Assembly: GCF_002865645.1 (NCBI RefSeq)
Contig: NW_020194519.1
Coordinates: 1,175,542 to 1,239,541 of the forward strand
From: Hyaloscypha bicolor E
Taxonomy: Eukaryota; Ascomycota; Leotiomycetes; Helotiales; Hyaloscyphaceae
Reading direction: 5' to 3'
Length of the DNA: 64,000 nt
Both the position numbers and the translations under genes were made by a program. The notes beneath the pieces are model-generated. The model saw only the letters and a program-made list of their open reading frames with translations. It did no database searches and was not told where the DNA came from. Positions 32,643-48,476 of this stretch are shown here, one piece after another (position 1 is the first letter of the stretch; each line of letters opens with the position of its first letter).

Positions 32643-35600
32643 CTGCCCTCTCCTTTTTATAATTCTTTCCAGAGGCTCCCGGGTCTAGTAAGAAAAAAAA
32701 AAAAAAAAATAAATAATAATAAGTAATTTTTCTCCTTTCCCAAATCCGTATAACTTCTATAACCCCTATTATAAGCAAAGCGAAAAATAACTACCCTTAA
32801 TTTCCTATCTTTTCAGATTACTAAAGACTAGAACTTAATATTCTAATAAGAAATCCTAAAAACTATCTCTTCTAAAATATTCACCTGAAAATTAAAATAC
32901 TATAAGGCTTCTTCTCTTTCTATTTCAACTATTAAAAGCCAGAAAATAAGAATAATATAAGCCAGGATATATATATATTAGTAATATTATAATCCGGGAT
33001 ATTCCGGAATTCGATTTAGGATTATACTAGCTCGTTTTCTAATAGGCTATTATCTAATAATTCGGGTTTAAAGATACTGCCTTTATTAGATTTATCTTTT
33101 TTTATATCTTTATTACTATTTATACCTGGTTCTTTTATATTAATATTAATAAATAAATATCTTAATCTATTTATCTATTTCTTATTAATATTTACTATTA
33201 TTTTTTATAGTACTAGTACTTTTTAATTATAAATCCGTAGGTCTATAGCTATTCTTACCGGTTCTATAGTGCCTGACTTTTGTATTATATTTAAAGTATT
33301 ACTATTTAGGTTAATTACTAAGCCGCTAGCTACTTTAAGATTCATTAATAATACGAATTCGAATATTTATTATATAGTTTATAATAGATATATAAGTTCG
33401 AATATTAATTCCTCTAAAATATTATAGTAGGTAATTTAATAATTCTATAGTTTTGCTTCTTATATTATATATTAAGAGTATAATTAGTAATATATAAACT
33501 ATACTAGAACTTCCTTATTTATTTACTAGTAGGATACTATATCTCATTTATTATAGTTTACTAATACTACTAGTAAGTAGTTTCTAAATATATAGCTTCT
33601 TTCTAAAATAATATTCTTATTATTATACTATTACTACTTTTTATATATAAACTCCGACTTAGTATTTAGTTAAGATAGAAAAACTTTTAGATATATTATT
33701 TATTTCTTTCTTTAGTCTAGTAAAGATTTAAATCTTAATTCTCCTAGATTCTTTCCGGTTTTTTCTATTGCCTTTTTTTAAGCCTTATTATATATATTAT
33801 AAGTAAATACTTTATATAGGATACCTGTATTTATAGCTACTATCTTAGCCTTTACTAGTCTATCTATAGGTCTAGTAATAGTATTTCAATTACTAGTAAA
33901 TATTACTTATAGGAATTATTATTTATTTAGATTAGTATAATATTAAGCTAGTTTAATAAGGTTATTATTACTATAATATAAGTATTTAATATCTTATTAG
34001 GTTAATTATATTACTTTTCTTAGAACGAATTTACTATATATCTTATTATATTATTAGAAATATTATCTTGAATTTTCTCGGTACTAGAATACCTTATTAT
34101 TCTTATTTATTTTCTTTATTTATAATTCTATTTATTCTTTATATTACTTATTAATTTCCATTTCTTTATTAAATAAGTCCGGCTTCTTATTCTTAAAAGA
34201 TCCCGGGTTATTATCCGAAACCGAGTTTATTTATTTCTTCTTACTTTTTTCGGACTTATAATTCTTCTTAAGTAAAAGTTTATTTAGCTAAAACTAAATT
34301 ATCTTTACTTTCTTTAATTCCCCTAATCCTGCCCGTATAAGCTTCTTTATAAAGTTTAATATTTCTTTTTAGTATTACTTTTATATTATAATACTTGGAA
34401 AGTCTAATTTCTTTATATTTTTCTTTAAAGAGATTTTTATTATAGGATAATTTATCTTAGTAAAAGTTTCTAGTATTACTAGAGTAGGCTTTAGATAATT
34501 CTTAGGTATTTTATTTATTTTCGGAAGTATTTATATATTTACTACTTTTAGTATTTTTAGGGTCTATAGTTTAAATAACTTTATAGGTATTTCTGCTTTC
34601 CCGGCTTTTTCCGGGCTTCTTTTCTAAATTAACTAGAGTTATTTTAGTAATAATAGAATCTTATTTTCTTTTTAATTTTCATATTTTTCTTACCTGCTTT
34701 ATTTTCTAGTACTATTTCCTTATTCTCTAAATTATTCTTTTTTAACTAGTTTTGAAACTATATCTAGCTAGTATAATACTTATTTAAGTACTAGTTATAA
34801 ATATACTAGATAGCCTTTATACTAGCTATTAGGGAATTTATCTCTAGATTTTCCTTTTTACTAAACTTGCTTCTCTTTACTAAATAGGCCAAGAATCTGT
34901 AATTATTTTTATTATTAAAATTAGGGCTTTATAGGGTAATTCTTCCGTTTATTATTTATAGAGCTTTAATATTAGCTTCTCTTATAATATTATTTTTGAA
35001 GTCTATATCTGGTTCTGGTTTACTAAGAGCTCCGGAAAAATATACTATTATTATAAAGTTATTAGATTATATAAAAGAATTATTTTTAGATACTACTTTA
35101 TAAGAAAACTCTTATATTTTATCTTATATATATAATAGCTTGCTTTATACTACTATAATATCTTTCCGAGAGATTTCCCGGAGTTAGTATGGCTATTATT
35201 ATTTTTATTAGGTATATTAGGGCTATAAAGCTCTAATTTATAATAGAGGTTTACTAATAGGTATTATAGTTATATATTTTTCTTTTTAGGGAATTTAAGG
35301 AAATAAAATTAATAAAAGTAAGCCTTACTTTTTTAGTCTTATAGCAGGCTTCTTACTAGACTCTTTCTCATTACTTGACTTTTCTTTTTCTCTTACTTTT
35401 TTTTGACTTTGAAATTTTCTTTATAAAGTTTTAATTAATTCTTAGTTTTTAATACGGTTTTAGTCTTGGAATAAATATTCTTATATTATTATAAATAGCT
35501 CTTTAGTAAGAATAAATATCTATATCTTTTAAGACTTATCTTTTCTTTATAAGTATAATTATATTACTTTTTAGTATCTAGCCTTGGCTTAAAAGAATAT

Positions 35601-37208
35601 TTCTTATAAAATAATAAAATTACTTTTTATATATATTTCAGGTTTTTAGCCTTATACTAGCTATTATAATCTACTATCTAGCTCTTTTAATATATTAAAT
35701 AATATAGTTTCCTCTATTATATTTAATATTAAGAATTTATAATTACCTTAACTTTCTATTTCTCGACCTCTTTTCCTTAGTTATTTAATATAATTTTGGC
35801 TTCGGGTCTCTTTATATTAGCTATCTCTTTTAGGTTCCGGAAGAATTCCTAGTACTTTATTAGAAGATTTATATAAAAGATATTATAGTATTTCTATTTT
35901 TCTAGTAAATAGAACTAGTATATTTGGTTTCTAATTTTCTTATTTATTCTAAATAGTTTAGCTTTCTTTAGGCCCAGTTTTTTATAAGGCTAATTCGAAT
36001 TCAGGTTTTTTATATTAAATATTATTAAGTTCCTAATCTTGAACTTTATTCTCTTATATTTTATATTATAGTATTTTACTTATAAGTTTTATATATAGAT
36101 TAATATCTCTTTTAGTTAGGTATATATCTTTTATAGTCTTTTTATTAAGTCCTATACTAATTCTAACTTATAGTTTTATAGTTTTACTAGCTAAAAAGGT
36201 TTTATAGTTTTTCCGTTTATTTTAAATAGGAATACTTTTATTACTAGTAATAGGCTACTTTCTTATATAAATTCTACTAAATTAAATAAGTTTATCTAGT
36301 TCTTTTAGTTAAAATTAATAAATATTTTCAGAAAACTTTCTAGTATTATATTTATTTTCTTTATTTAGCTATTTATTTATAAGTAAAATACTATTGAGAT
36401 TTTTCTTTTTATTCTAATATTCTTAGTAAAAGTTTCCTAAAATATAAAAGTAAATAGTTTTATTTTATTTATTATTATATTATCTAATATCTCGTATTTA
36501 GAAAATATATAATAAAGAAATATATAAGTAAACTATTTCAAATCTATATTCTTTTGAATTAAAATAAAGTTTTCTTTTTTTATTAACTTATATATTATAA
36601 TAAGAATTATATTATATAATACCTGTTTTCTTTTCTTCTTATATAAGAAATCTATTAATTACTTGGCTAGTAGCAGGTCTATAATTATATCTAGTATAAT
36701 TAAATCCTAGAGTCTTTCCGGAATTAGAAATAGTTCTAATTTCCCAGGTATTAAGATTCTTAAGAGCTTATTTCTCTAGTATACTAGATATAAGCTAATA
36801 AAATTATTAATATCTATATCTATATCTTTCTAAAATAATAATTTCTTTATTATAAGAATTATTTTATCTCTCTTAAAATAGCCTATAATTAGGCTATTAT
36901 AAAATTTCTTTAAGAATTACTTTCTTAGATTTGCATTTTCTAGTATTTATAATTAAGTTCTTTTATAGATTTATAGGCCATTCTTATATATAAATTTGTT
37001 TCTTTCTAGATTAAAGTAATTTTTCTATATATTCTAGATATCTATTATTATATTTTTAAATATTTAATTATTTTTTTTAATATTTCCTAGAAATTCTCTT
37101 ATTATATATAAGTTTTTATAGAAGTTATTTTATTTTTATTCTAAGATTTTTTTAAGCTTCTATAATATCTTTTCTTTTTCTTATTTTATTTATAAATAAG
37201 TATTCTAG

Positions 37209-37663
37209 TATAAGGCATATAATAGTAAAGTAATATATAAGTAATTAAGATAAATAAACTATAAAGTAATACTTATAAATATAACTAATTCCAAGAATTA
37301 ATTCTAATAAAAGACTAATTAATACCTCTTTCTAAAGCTAGAAATATCTCTTTATATATTTCCTAGTACTTAGCTAAGCCTATAAAGTACTTTACTTAAC
37401 TAGGAAATATAATCCTATATAATTTATATAATTCTAATTACTTATATAATTCTAATTACTTATATAATTCTAATTACTTATATAATTCTAATTACTTATA
37501 TAATTCTAATTACTTATATATAATTCTAATTACTTATATAATTCTAATTACTTATATAATTCTAATTACTTATATAATTCTAATTATAAGCTTTACCTAA
37601 AATAGGAAACTAGATCTATAATATCTAATACTTATCTATATATTATTATATATATTTATTATA
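37209..37663 (-). repeat. LTR of element A, lengthened by an 18-bp tandem
   Basis: It is 128 bp longer than the partner LTR, because about nine copies of TATAATTCTAATTACTTA occupy 37427-37585 where the partner has two. Confidence 0.9.
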
Positions 37664-40600
37664 TTAATCTCCTCTCTAGGCCCTTATTTTTAAAAGGCCT
37701 AAAAGAACTATAAATAGCTTTATAAATAATTCCCTGAAATTTTTCTAGCTATTAGTTCTTTCTAAAAACTTTCTATAATTACTCTATTATTATACTAGGT
37801 AATAGACTTAAGAATATAGTTTACTAATTCTACCTAGCTAATTTATAAATTACCTCTAGTAATTTTCTCTTATAAAAATAATATAAATATAATATATATT
37901 ATTAGATAGAAAGCTTTTCTAATCTTCTAATTAGTTTATAAATCCTAACTTAGCCTCTATTTATAAATAAATTATTACTCTATAGGTCTAAGAGCTTAGA
38001 AAAGTTAATCTAATCTTCTAGTTTATTTATAAATTCTTTTTTTAGAATTTTCTAGATATTTCTAGTATAAAACTAGTTCCAAATTCGTAATTACTATTTA
38101 GAGAGAAAGTATTATAAAAAGGCCTCTCTTTTCTTACTAACTAATCTTCTCTTTTCTTAACTATAATACTATATCTAGCTCTTTCTTATCTCTTGCTTTT
38201 CTTCTTTAAATTTTCTTTAAGCTTCTTTAAGCTTTTTTAAGCTTTATTTAAGCTTTATTTAAGTTTTCTTCTAATTTCCTCTTTTATTTCTTTATTTATT
38301 AAGATAAATACTTCTCTTAGTACTTATTAGCCTATTATTACTTATTTAGCTAATATTCCTATATTTTTAATTTGCCCTTATTATTTTTAATATTCTAAGA
38401 ATATTACTAAGTTTCCTAATCTTACTTATATTAAAAGTAATAATTATTTAGTATATAATTAATATTACTTTAAAAATAAGAAATATAATCTTATAAGTTA
38501 TAATTTCTTTTATTTATTTCCTATTCTAATATTATCTAAGATTTCTTAAGTATATATAATATAGTTAAATTATTTTTTTAAGCTATTAATATATATAAGT
38601 ATTTTTCTTATTTTTTGCCTAAAAGAAAAAAAACTATTATTACTTTTTTTCTATACTAAATAATATATATTTCTTATATTAAAGCTATTATTTGAGGCTA
38701 ATAAATTCCCCTAATAATTCAAGAAATAAGTTAAGTAATTCTTATTAGCTTAGTATAAGTATAAAGTACTCTTAATAATATAATTAATATTCTTTAGTAT
38801 TAAATAAGCTTATTTCTTTTTTATTTCTTACTAATAGCTAATAGCTTTATAGGCTAATTTATTATCTATTTCTCGAGAGAATCCTAATAAGAATAATAAT
38901 AAGAATAATAAAAAGTAATTATAAGAGTAAGGTATTTATAAGATATAGAAATTAGAGTTTTTAGAGTTCTTAATAATTTTTATATGGTTTTTTTAAAAAT
39001 AAATATATAGTTTTTAATAGTTTCTTAATAAAAGCATTTATTTTTTATATTTCTATTTAGTTAATAGTATTATAATATTATTCTTTTCTAAGTATTCTTA
39101 TAATTCTTAAGCTATATTCTCTAGATTACTTAGTAATTCTTATGTATTATTTACTAGTAAGTAGCCCTTTTAATAAATAAGATATTTCTTTTCTTTTCTA
39201 TTTTCTCTATAAGCTATAATAAATTCTATCTCGAATTCTTTTTTGCCCTTAATCTTAACTAGTTCTAGTTCTATTATAGTATTAGCTTATAAATATTATA
39301 GTTCTAAGAAAGAAATATAGAAAATATTATAGATCTAATATAATAATAGTAATTTCAAGTAATATATTTATTTATATATTCCTATAACTTCTAGAACTTT
39401 AAAAAGGCCAAGATATTTATTTACTAGCTTTATATTAGGTTATAGCTATTAAATATTCTTTATATAAAGCATGACTTTATTATATATATTAAACTTATTA
39501 ATATATTTCTTATTATAATACTTTTTCTATACATTTACTACTTCTTACTATTACTTTTCTAGTATTTCTCATTTTACTTAAATTCTCTATATTCTTTCCT
39601 ATATTACTAGTACTCTTCTTTCTAGAATATTATTCTTAATATATAGTTTAATACTAGAATAAAATCCATATAATATATAAAATAGAGAAATTCTTATTAT
39701 TAAATATATAAAGTTATTATATATGAATTCTATAAGAATAAGCTTTATTATCTAGTTATTTTACTAATAGCTAATATAGTACCTTAAGTACTATTTTAGA
39801 GTTTAGTTTAGATTCTCCGTTTATTTATTAGTTTATAAATAAAATATTATATTTAGCTATTATTAAATCTTTAAATAAAAATATAGACTTAACTAGAACT
39901 TACTTATAAAAACAGATCCTTTATTAGAGATTATATCTATAGGTATACTAAAGTCTTTAATAATATAATATATAAATAGCTTTATTAATTCAGGAGCCAA
40001 GATTTTCTTAGTAATTAAAATATATTATACTATTTTCATATATTTATTAATAATAATAAATATAGAATTATATATCTTATTATAAAACCTAGAAAAAGGC
40101 AGCCCTATAATAAAGTCTATAGTAATTTCTTATTATAGCTTAAAGAAAAGAGAAAACGAACTAAGTATATTATATAATAGATATCTTTTTATCTTATTTA
40201 TTAATATATAGGACAAGTTCTAATATAGTTTTTTATATTCTTTTTTATACTTTATTAGAAGTACTTTCTCTAGAAAATCTTTAGTATCTTACTAGTACTA
40301 AAATACTTATAGGATTATTATAATTAGCTTATAATAATTCTTTTTTAAAAGCCGGCTTATTTAGTATATAAATAGTACCCTAATATCTTAATAACCTAAA
40401 TATATTAAATTCCCAAGTCTTAATAGCTTTAGTAAAGGTTCTCTTTAAAAACTATTTATATTACTAGTATTATACTAATAGATTAAGCCTTTAGTATTAT
40501 AATAGTAGTTTAAGTAATATTTCTTTACCTTTCTTATATATTATTTCGGATCTAGCTACTTATATAGCTAGAATCCGTAATATATACTATTTATAACTAG

Positions 40601-43600
40601 CTATATTAGTAATAGGCTTAAGTAATAGTATTTCCGGTACTATTTTATTACTAAAATAGACTTCTCTTTTAGAATTTCTTAGTATCTCACTAATTAAGAA
40701 ATACCTATTTCCTTTTTCCTAGGCCTTAAATTACAGTATTATAGAAATAGTATAATATCCTATTACTATTACTTATAGGGCTTTCTATTCTATATTCTAT
40801 AGCTTATTATAAAATATAAGTAATAAAGTATTTTTATTTATACTTATTATAAAGTCTAGCCTTCTTAATAGCCTATTAGTAAAGTTACTATATCCCGGCT
40901 AGTATTCTAAAATAAAGTTAAAGATAGCTAGCTTCTCTATTTATCTTATTTATTAATTATTTAGTTTTCTCTTGGTTATAAAGTATTTTAAGTTATTATA
41001 ATCTATCTTAATAATAATAATATACCAGATATATACTAGGTAATACTACTAAATACGAAATACTAAAATAATAGCCAAGAGCTTAGAATTATATATCTTA
41101 TACCTGCTTTTAATTATAGTTATTTTCTTTAAATAAAAAGTAATAGAATATTATCTAGCTTTTACTCTTTTATTAAAGAGCTAGGAAATTATACCTATAA
41201 TTATAAATCCTGAAATATTTATTTCTATATAAATCTTTAAGGCTAGATTAAAATAATAAAGAATTAGTACTATTATAAATATAATTTATAGCTTCTTAAA
41301 AGCCCTATTTGCCTTATTTATCTAGCTAAAATAATATTATAAGTTTTTACTAGTTTTTAATAAATTAGTTAATTCTTTTACTATTCTAGAGTATTTATAA
41401 ATAAACTTCTAGTAAAAATTAATAAAATCCAAAAATATTTGGATTTCTCAGATATTATTCTTTAGAACTAGCTATTCCCTAATAGCTATAACCCTATTAG
41501 CTTCTATTTTCATATTATCTAGGCTAATTACAAACTCTAGGAACTTTATTTTCTCTATATTAAACTCGCATTTTACTAAGTTTATAAAAAGCTAGTATTA
41601 TTATAATTACTTAAATATATATTAGACTACTATTATATATTATTCTGGATTCTCTAAATAAATTAAAATATTATCTAGATAAACTATATAAATAATATTT
41701 ATAAGGCTTACTAGTATATAATTAATATATACCTAAAATATTACTAAAGTATTAAATAGTTTAAAGAATATAATATAATACTTAAAATATTTATAATATA
41801 TTTGAAATACTATTTTTTACTTATTATTTTCCCGTATTTATAACTAATAATAAGTATTTTTTAAATCTAGCTTTATATATATCTTTATTTTATAAAGCCT
41901 ATTTATAGTCTTACTAATAAGTAATAATAGTATTTGGTTCTTAATAGTAATCCTATTTAAATCCTAGTAATTAATATATAGATATAGGCTATTTTCTTTT
42001 TTTAAAATAAATATAATTAGGGTACTAGCTAGGCTAGTAAAATAATAAATCTATTTTTTTTTAGGCTAGTATTAAGATATTCCCAAAGAACTTTAAGCTT
42101 TCTTTCTAATAAAATATATATAGGATTATATAGTAATTAAAACCCTGGTTTCAGATCTATATAATACTTTATTATATAATAGTCGGGTAATATACTTATA
42201 GCCTTTATAAAGAATATTTAGAAAAGATCCTAATATTTCTTGGGAAATATAATTATTCTATTAATAATAATAGTAATAACCCTTTAGCTATTTATTATAG
42301 AATAGGTAATTAATAGAAAAACATATATCTTATACTTTACTACTTTAGTAAACTTCCTAGTATTTAGAACTTTAATTTTCTATAATTAAATCTAGTATTT
42401 TTATATTATTTCTCTAAAGAAAATTAGGGAATTAATCTAGTAAAGCTATAGGAATTTAAATATTATATTAATATAATTTAGATTAAAATTATATAATATA
42501 AAGTATATATTAGCCTTTCTTTAGTTCTCTAGTATATTCTTAGTAATAATCTCAAGAATATAATCTCTATATAAATAGATTCTTCTTTTTTCTGGTAAGA
42601 ATAAGGAAATTACTCTTAATATTAATAGAATACCTATATCTAAAGCTAATTTCTTTTTTATATAATTAGCCTTTATATTCGAGTTTACTAATATTCTAAC
42701 TCTTTATTTATCTTTTATTATCTTAATAGTAACCTTAATTACTATCCTCGTTTTAGAAGCCTTATTTTCTATAATATAAACGAGTATAATTATTATAAGG
42801 CATATCCGTTTTTCGGCTTCTTTAGTTCTAGGTACTTATATACTTTATAGCCAGACTTATTATAGTTATAGTAAGTCGGTTTCCCTTAATTAGGGCAAGT
42901 AGTAATATAATAACTTTTCTTCTAGTAAATAAAGCAAATTATACCCGGTTTTATAGATTCTAATATAAGTATTATATTAAATCCTATTATTATACCTTTA
43001 CTATTCCGGTTTTATAAACCTTATAATAGGAATATATTTCTCTTTTATTTTCCTTTATTATTCTTTTTCTTTTTTCTTTTATTTCCTTTCTTTTATTCTT
43101 TTATTAGCTTATTATTATATTTTTATTAAATAAATAGGTTTAAATTATTCTTAATTCTTATAATTATAGAAATAAGCTTCTTTTTTTCTTATAAAGTATT
43201 TCCTTAATAATTAATCTTATTCCGAATTTCCTGCCTTAAACTACTAAATAAGTTATTTTATTCTTATAGTAAACCCATATATCCCAAGTTATTTAATAGG
43301 CTATCTAAGTAAGATATAAAGCTTTAAATATTCTGGCCTAGCTATTATTTAGTATTCTTAAACTTAGTAAGGGTATTATTACTATAGTTCTCTGGATCTA
43401 AGATAGAATTCTTTATAAATTTAATAAAGATTTCCTAATCCGTAGTATTAATACTTACTAATTACTCCCTATACTTCTAGATATTCCTGGCTATATTCTT
43501 AAAACAGGAAGTATAATATATAACTTTTATTATATTAATAGCCTAGATAATTCTGCTATCTTTATACTATTTTAACTCTACCTAATAGAAGAAGTCCTAG

Positions 43601-44047
43601 GCTTCTTTAATACTCTTTCCCTAGTAAGTAAGTAGTTCTCGGGTTTTTGGAGCTCTCTGAACTAAGAGTACTACTAGAAATATAACGGATTCTATACCGG
43701 ATATCCGAATATCTTTAAGATAACGGATTTAAGCTTCTAGCTTCTCTAGATTTTCTTTTTATTATATCTCTATTTCTAACTTAGTAATATAATAGCGAGC
43801 TACTACTAATTTCTCTATTATTATTATTCTATTTACTAGTTCTAGGAATATTTGAGTTCTATTTCCTTCTTTTAATTAGGTAATATGAAAAGTGCTTAAC
43901 TAGGCGCTTTCCTAAATACCCGGTTAGGTTACTCTAGTAATAGTAAAGGTACTTCTCCTAGTTAATACTCTAGCTATTAATATTTTATCTATTAATAGCT
44001 TAACTATCTTATAATAAACTACTTCCCGAAAGTTAGATTAATTAGAA

Positions 44048-44374
44048 TATAAGATATATAATAGTAGGGTAATATATAAATAGTTAAGATAAGTAAGCTA
44101 TAAAGTAATACTTGCAAGTATAACTAATTCCAAGAGTTAATTCTAATAAAAGACTAATTAATGCCCCTTTCTAAAGCTAGAAGTATCTCCTTATATATTC
44201 CCTAGTACTTAGCCAAGCCTGTAAAGTACTTTACTTAACTAGGAAACATAATCTTATATAATTCATATAATTCTAATTACTTATATAATTCCGATTATAA
44301 GCTTTACCTAAAATAGGAAACTAGATCTATAATATCTAATACCTATTTATGTATTATTATATATATCTATTATA
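44048..44374 (-). repeat. LTR of element A (5' side)
   Basis: A 327-bp direct repeat of 37209-37663. It is less mutated than the 59171 copy (for example AATGCCCCTTTC here against AATATTTCTTTT there). Confidence 0.9.
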
Positions 44375-47300
44375 TCTAGATAATAAGATATAAAAGATCC
44401 GGGGCTTTTTCTAATTTAATAAGATTATTTATTTCTTATTCTCCCGAATTAAGTAATAGTTTTTAGAATATTACTAGACTTCTTATATAGTCCGGTTTTT
44501 ATAATAATTTATTTGCCGGGTTTTTTAAACCCGTTCTATATATAATTTCGAAGTTAATTATAAATAAGATTATTACCTAATAAGCTTAGTATTTTATAAG
44601 TACTTTTATTATTATAAAATATTTCAAGTTATTATAATCTGAGATAATTATAATCTTCTCTTATACTTTTTCTAGGAAATATCTCTAGTATTTAATACTT
44701 TTTACTATTACTAGTAATTCTTAGTTAAAGATTAAGTAATTAATCTCGGCTAAAATAAATTTTCTCGAATAAAATACTATTAGATATAAGTAATAGTTCT
44801 CTTGTTTTTATAATATAATTCCTATTAATATAAAAACTAATATATTATATTCGAGCTATTATTTTAGCTTAGGGCTAAAATATATAAGAAGTAAAGCGCC
44901 CTTGAATTTATTCTTTAGGTTTTTAAAAGTAATTATTATATTCTCTATTTATTTGAATTATTATTTGCCTTTTAGTAATATTATTATTTCTAGTATTACT
45001 AAGCTATACTAGTAAATAAAATATTTATAGAAATTATAGAATCCCAGAAAAGCCAGGGTTTTCCTAGCTATTTCCGGAACTAGCTAATATTAGATTATAG
45101 CTATTCTTGTTTTATTTATTCTTATTTCTTCTTATAAAATAATATATTTAAGGAACTTTACTTCTTTTATATTAAATTTGTATTTCTCTAGTTTATAAAA
45201 AAGGCTATATTTATCTAGCTATTCTAAGACTTTACTTATATAATTTATATATAATTATAAAGATATTAATAAATTCTTTAAGATATTAATTAATATATAC
45301 TTGAAAAGTTACGAGTCTATTACTTAGGCTAAATAGAAGTATTAGGTATTTAAATAATCCGAATCTTGTCCGAAATACTATTATTTACTTATATTCTTCT
45401 TTAATTCTAATTAAATAATATATATTTTATAAGTCAAGCTTTATAAAAACTATTATCTAGCCAAGTTAATTAAGTATTTCGGAAATAAGCGGAATTAAAT
45501 ATCTATTTAGGATTATACTATTATTTAGACTATAATAGTCTATATATAATCTATAGCTTCTATTTTTCTTTTTTATAAATAAGAGAGATATTATTACTAG
45601 TAATTTAGATCTCTAAATTATTTCTAGTTTTAGTATTTTCTCTAAATAATCCTTGAGAATTCCTAGTTCTTTCTTTAATAAATTATAGATTAGTTTCTAT
45701 AGTAATTTGAAACCTGGCTTAAGAAGTATTTCATAATCTAGCCCCGGTCTATATAAAGAAAATCTCTCTATTTTAGCTTTATTAAATATATATTTATATT
45801 TCTTGTATTTTATAGGTAATCTAGTTTTTATTATTTATTTCTCCGGGAATTTTCCGGGAATATTCTCGATTAAATTCAGGATTTTGAAATAGATCTATAA
45901 TTTCTTTTTTACTAATAGTTTTTTTATAGTTTTACTATTCTCTCTTTTTTTTATAAGATTAAATATATTAAGTATTATTACTATCTGGGCTAGTATTTCT
46001 ATATTATACTTATTATTATATCTTATAAGTTTCCCGGTTTATTAATTAATCTTTAGGTTATATTTCTTTAGCTATAATAGTCCAAAAATAATATCTGCCA
46101 TTTTTAGTTCTATTTCTCTAAATTTTATTAGTTTTAGTATTTATATCTGGCTATAATTAATATTAATTTCATATATTACTATAAAAGAGGCTAGAGCTAA
46201 TACCCGGTCTTTTATATCTTTTATTACTAGATAATATTAATATAATATAATATACTAAAAAGTTTCTTAGAACTTGCTATTAATAAAATTTACTATAGCT
46301 ACTAAGTTAATAATTACTTTAATTCTTATATTATTTCTATTTCGGGTTTTTACTAATAATTATATTATATAAAAGTCTGGATATATTTCTATAAAATTAA
46401 GAAAATTGTTTTCCTAAGAAATATCTTTCTATAATTTGAGTACTTTAATATCTAGTAATTATATATTCCTAAATAATTCCAGGTTTATAAGTTCTTGGTT
46501 TCCTAATATTTTTGCTTCTTTTTCTCTAATTATTATAAGTATTATTATTTGGTTTTCTATTATTCGGGAATTATTCTTTAATAGTAATATAGTATTACTA
46601 TAAGGGATATATAATAGGAGTTAAAGTAATTAATAATCTAATATTATTATAAAATATATAATATTAGTTTATTAAATAATAAGAGCTCTTTTTATATTTC
46701 TATTATCTTAATTATTAAAAGAGCTTGTTTTATTCTATATATTTATTAGTAAAGTATTTAGGGTATTAATATTTGAAATATAGCTTTTTTTTCTATATTT
46801 TCTTTCTTTAATTTACTAGGATATCTGGAAATAATATTTCTTTATATTTATTATTTGAATTTCCTAAAAATAGTCCTAAGAAGTTCTGGGAAATCTGAGA
46901 TATAATATTTAATTCTAAAGCTAATAGGTTAAATTTAACTTTATATTTATAATAAGGTTATACTAGTACTAGTAAAGTATTATTATTCTTTAGTATTAGA
47001 AATAATCTAGCTATAGCCTATAGAAACTCTTTTATAATAAAGGCTATTTATTTAAGTCTTATATAAGTAAAAGGAATTATTTTATTTAAAGTAATTAAGA
47101 TTCTTTCTAGAATCGGTTTTATAAGTTTTAATTAGTAATTTAATTATATTATTCTTTTCTTATAGCCCTATAATATATCTTATATCTTGAGTTTAAAATA
47201 ATTTATAAAGTTTTAAACTAATTAGTTTTCGAATATCTTATATTATTATATTTTCAGGTTAGCCTTAATAATAGTATTTCTTAGTCTATATTCTTTAAAT

Positions 47301-48301
47301 AGCTATATTTTTAGCTAGATCTAATTATTAAATTTAGCTATATTTTATAATAGCCTATTAAGTCTTACTATTATAACTCTTAGTTTAATTAATTATATAA
47401 GATAGTCCTATATAATTAGGGCTTATATTACCGAATTAGTAATATATTTTATTATAAGATAGTTTTCTATCTCTATAATTTATAATTAGATATTATTTTT
47501 TAGTAGGCTAAAAATAGATAGTATCTTTGCCCGGAAATAGTTCCGGATAATAATTAGATATTAGCTATAATTAGTAATTATAGGTTCGGATCTTATAGCT
47601 ATATTAAAGAAAGTTAGGGACTCCCGGATACTTGGTAGTAATTATCTAGTAATTTGACTTCCTAGATATTGAGTTTGGGCTAGAACTAGGATAGCTCTAC
47701 TTATAAAGAAATAAGTACTATTCGGTTATTCTTTTTCTATTTATTACTATTCTATTACTAGGATTCTCTTCTCTAATTCCCGATTTATTTCTCGTATAGC
47801 CGCAAGCTCTCTTTCCTTCTCTACTATTAGTCTTTATAATATTATTAATTAAGGAAAGAAGCGAGAAGTATATTAGACCTTAATACTAGGCCAAGGAGTT
47901 CCGGATAGGGTATTAGCTACTTTATTATTTCGGATTTGGTTAATACTATTAAGATTACTTATTATTCTGGGTTATATAAGTTAATTATTAGGCTAGTTCT
48001 TTTCGAATTCCTTTTTTATCTTTTTAATTCTTTATAGGCTCTCGAGTTTATAGGTTCTTTAGGGGTTTGCCTCCTGGCCCTTTAATTACTAATACTATAG
48101 AGCTAGGGCAACTATTTCCTTTATATTTATGTATTCTCTTTCCTTAATAACTTGACTTCTCTAAGAAGGATTCCGGGATAAGGAATAAATCTGCTCTAGT
48201 AGTTTTCTCTTTATATATTATACTTTCTTATACCTGCTTCTTGAGTAATTTATATATTAGTATTAGATTACTATACTAACTCCAAAAGAGAAGTTTTAGA
48301 A

Positions 48302-48476
48302 TATAATAGGAATACTAAAAGATTACTAAAAGAAGCGAGTCAGGAAGTACTTTTAATATAATTAATTAACTGAAACTTAAGAAGAGAAGTGAGTCGTGGG
48401 AGGTGCAAAGTCTTAAGGGCTTATATACGAACTACTAGTATATATACCCGTTAGAATATCCAGGTACTTTCTAATA
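48302..48476 (-). repeat. LTR of element C (5' side)
   Basis: Partner of 32468-32642 with the same length, followed by the TTTAT duplication. Confidence 0.9.

Larger units (their letters stand above)
37209..44374 (-). mobile_element. Ty3-type LTR retrotransposon A, RIP-dead, nested in C
   Basis: LTRs are 37209-37663 and 44048-44374. TCTAG stands on both outer sides (37204-37208, 44375-44379), marking insertion into element C. On the minus strand there is a Gag CCHC remnant at 42936-42892 (CFIY.KKSYYITTCP). Reverse transcriptase runs about 42040-41640, with KKENSLYLYINY, ITIKN, IYIKLDLKNTY and VYLDNILIYLENPE (the YLDD box with one D changed to N). Integrase lies lower. Two further A bodies are at 55.4-63.8 kb and a solo LTR at 5543. 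Confidence 0.9.
32468..48476 (-). mobile_element. LTR retrotransposon C, Ty3-type pol, split by element A
   Basis: Two LTRs of exactly 175 bp (32468-32642, 48302-48476) are flanked by TTTAT at 32463-32467 and 48477-48481. Without the nested element A the length is about 8.8 kb. Pol is on the minus strand. RNase H is at about 44620-44830 (SRKFILAEINYLI, LVIVKSIKY, SDYNNLKYF). Reverse transcriptase is at about 45200-45500 (KLDL, IRIKEEYK, FRTRFGYL, YIDNILVYS). Integrase-side sequence continues at 37200 and below. I could not assign the 33-36 kb part. All frames are broken. Confidence 0.85.
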
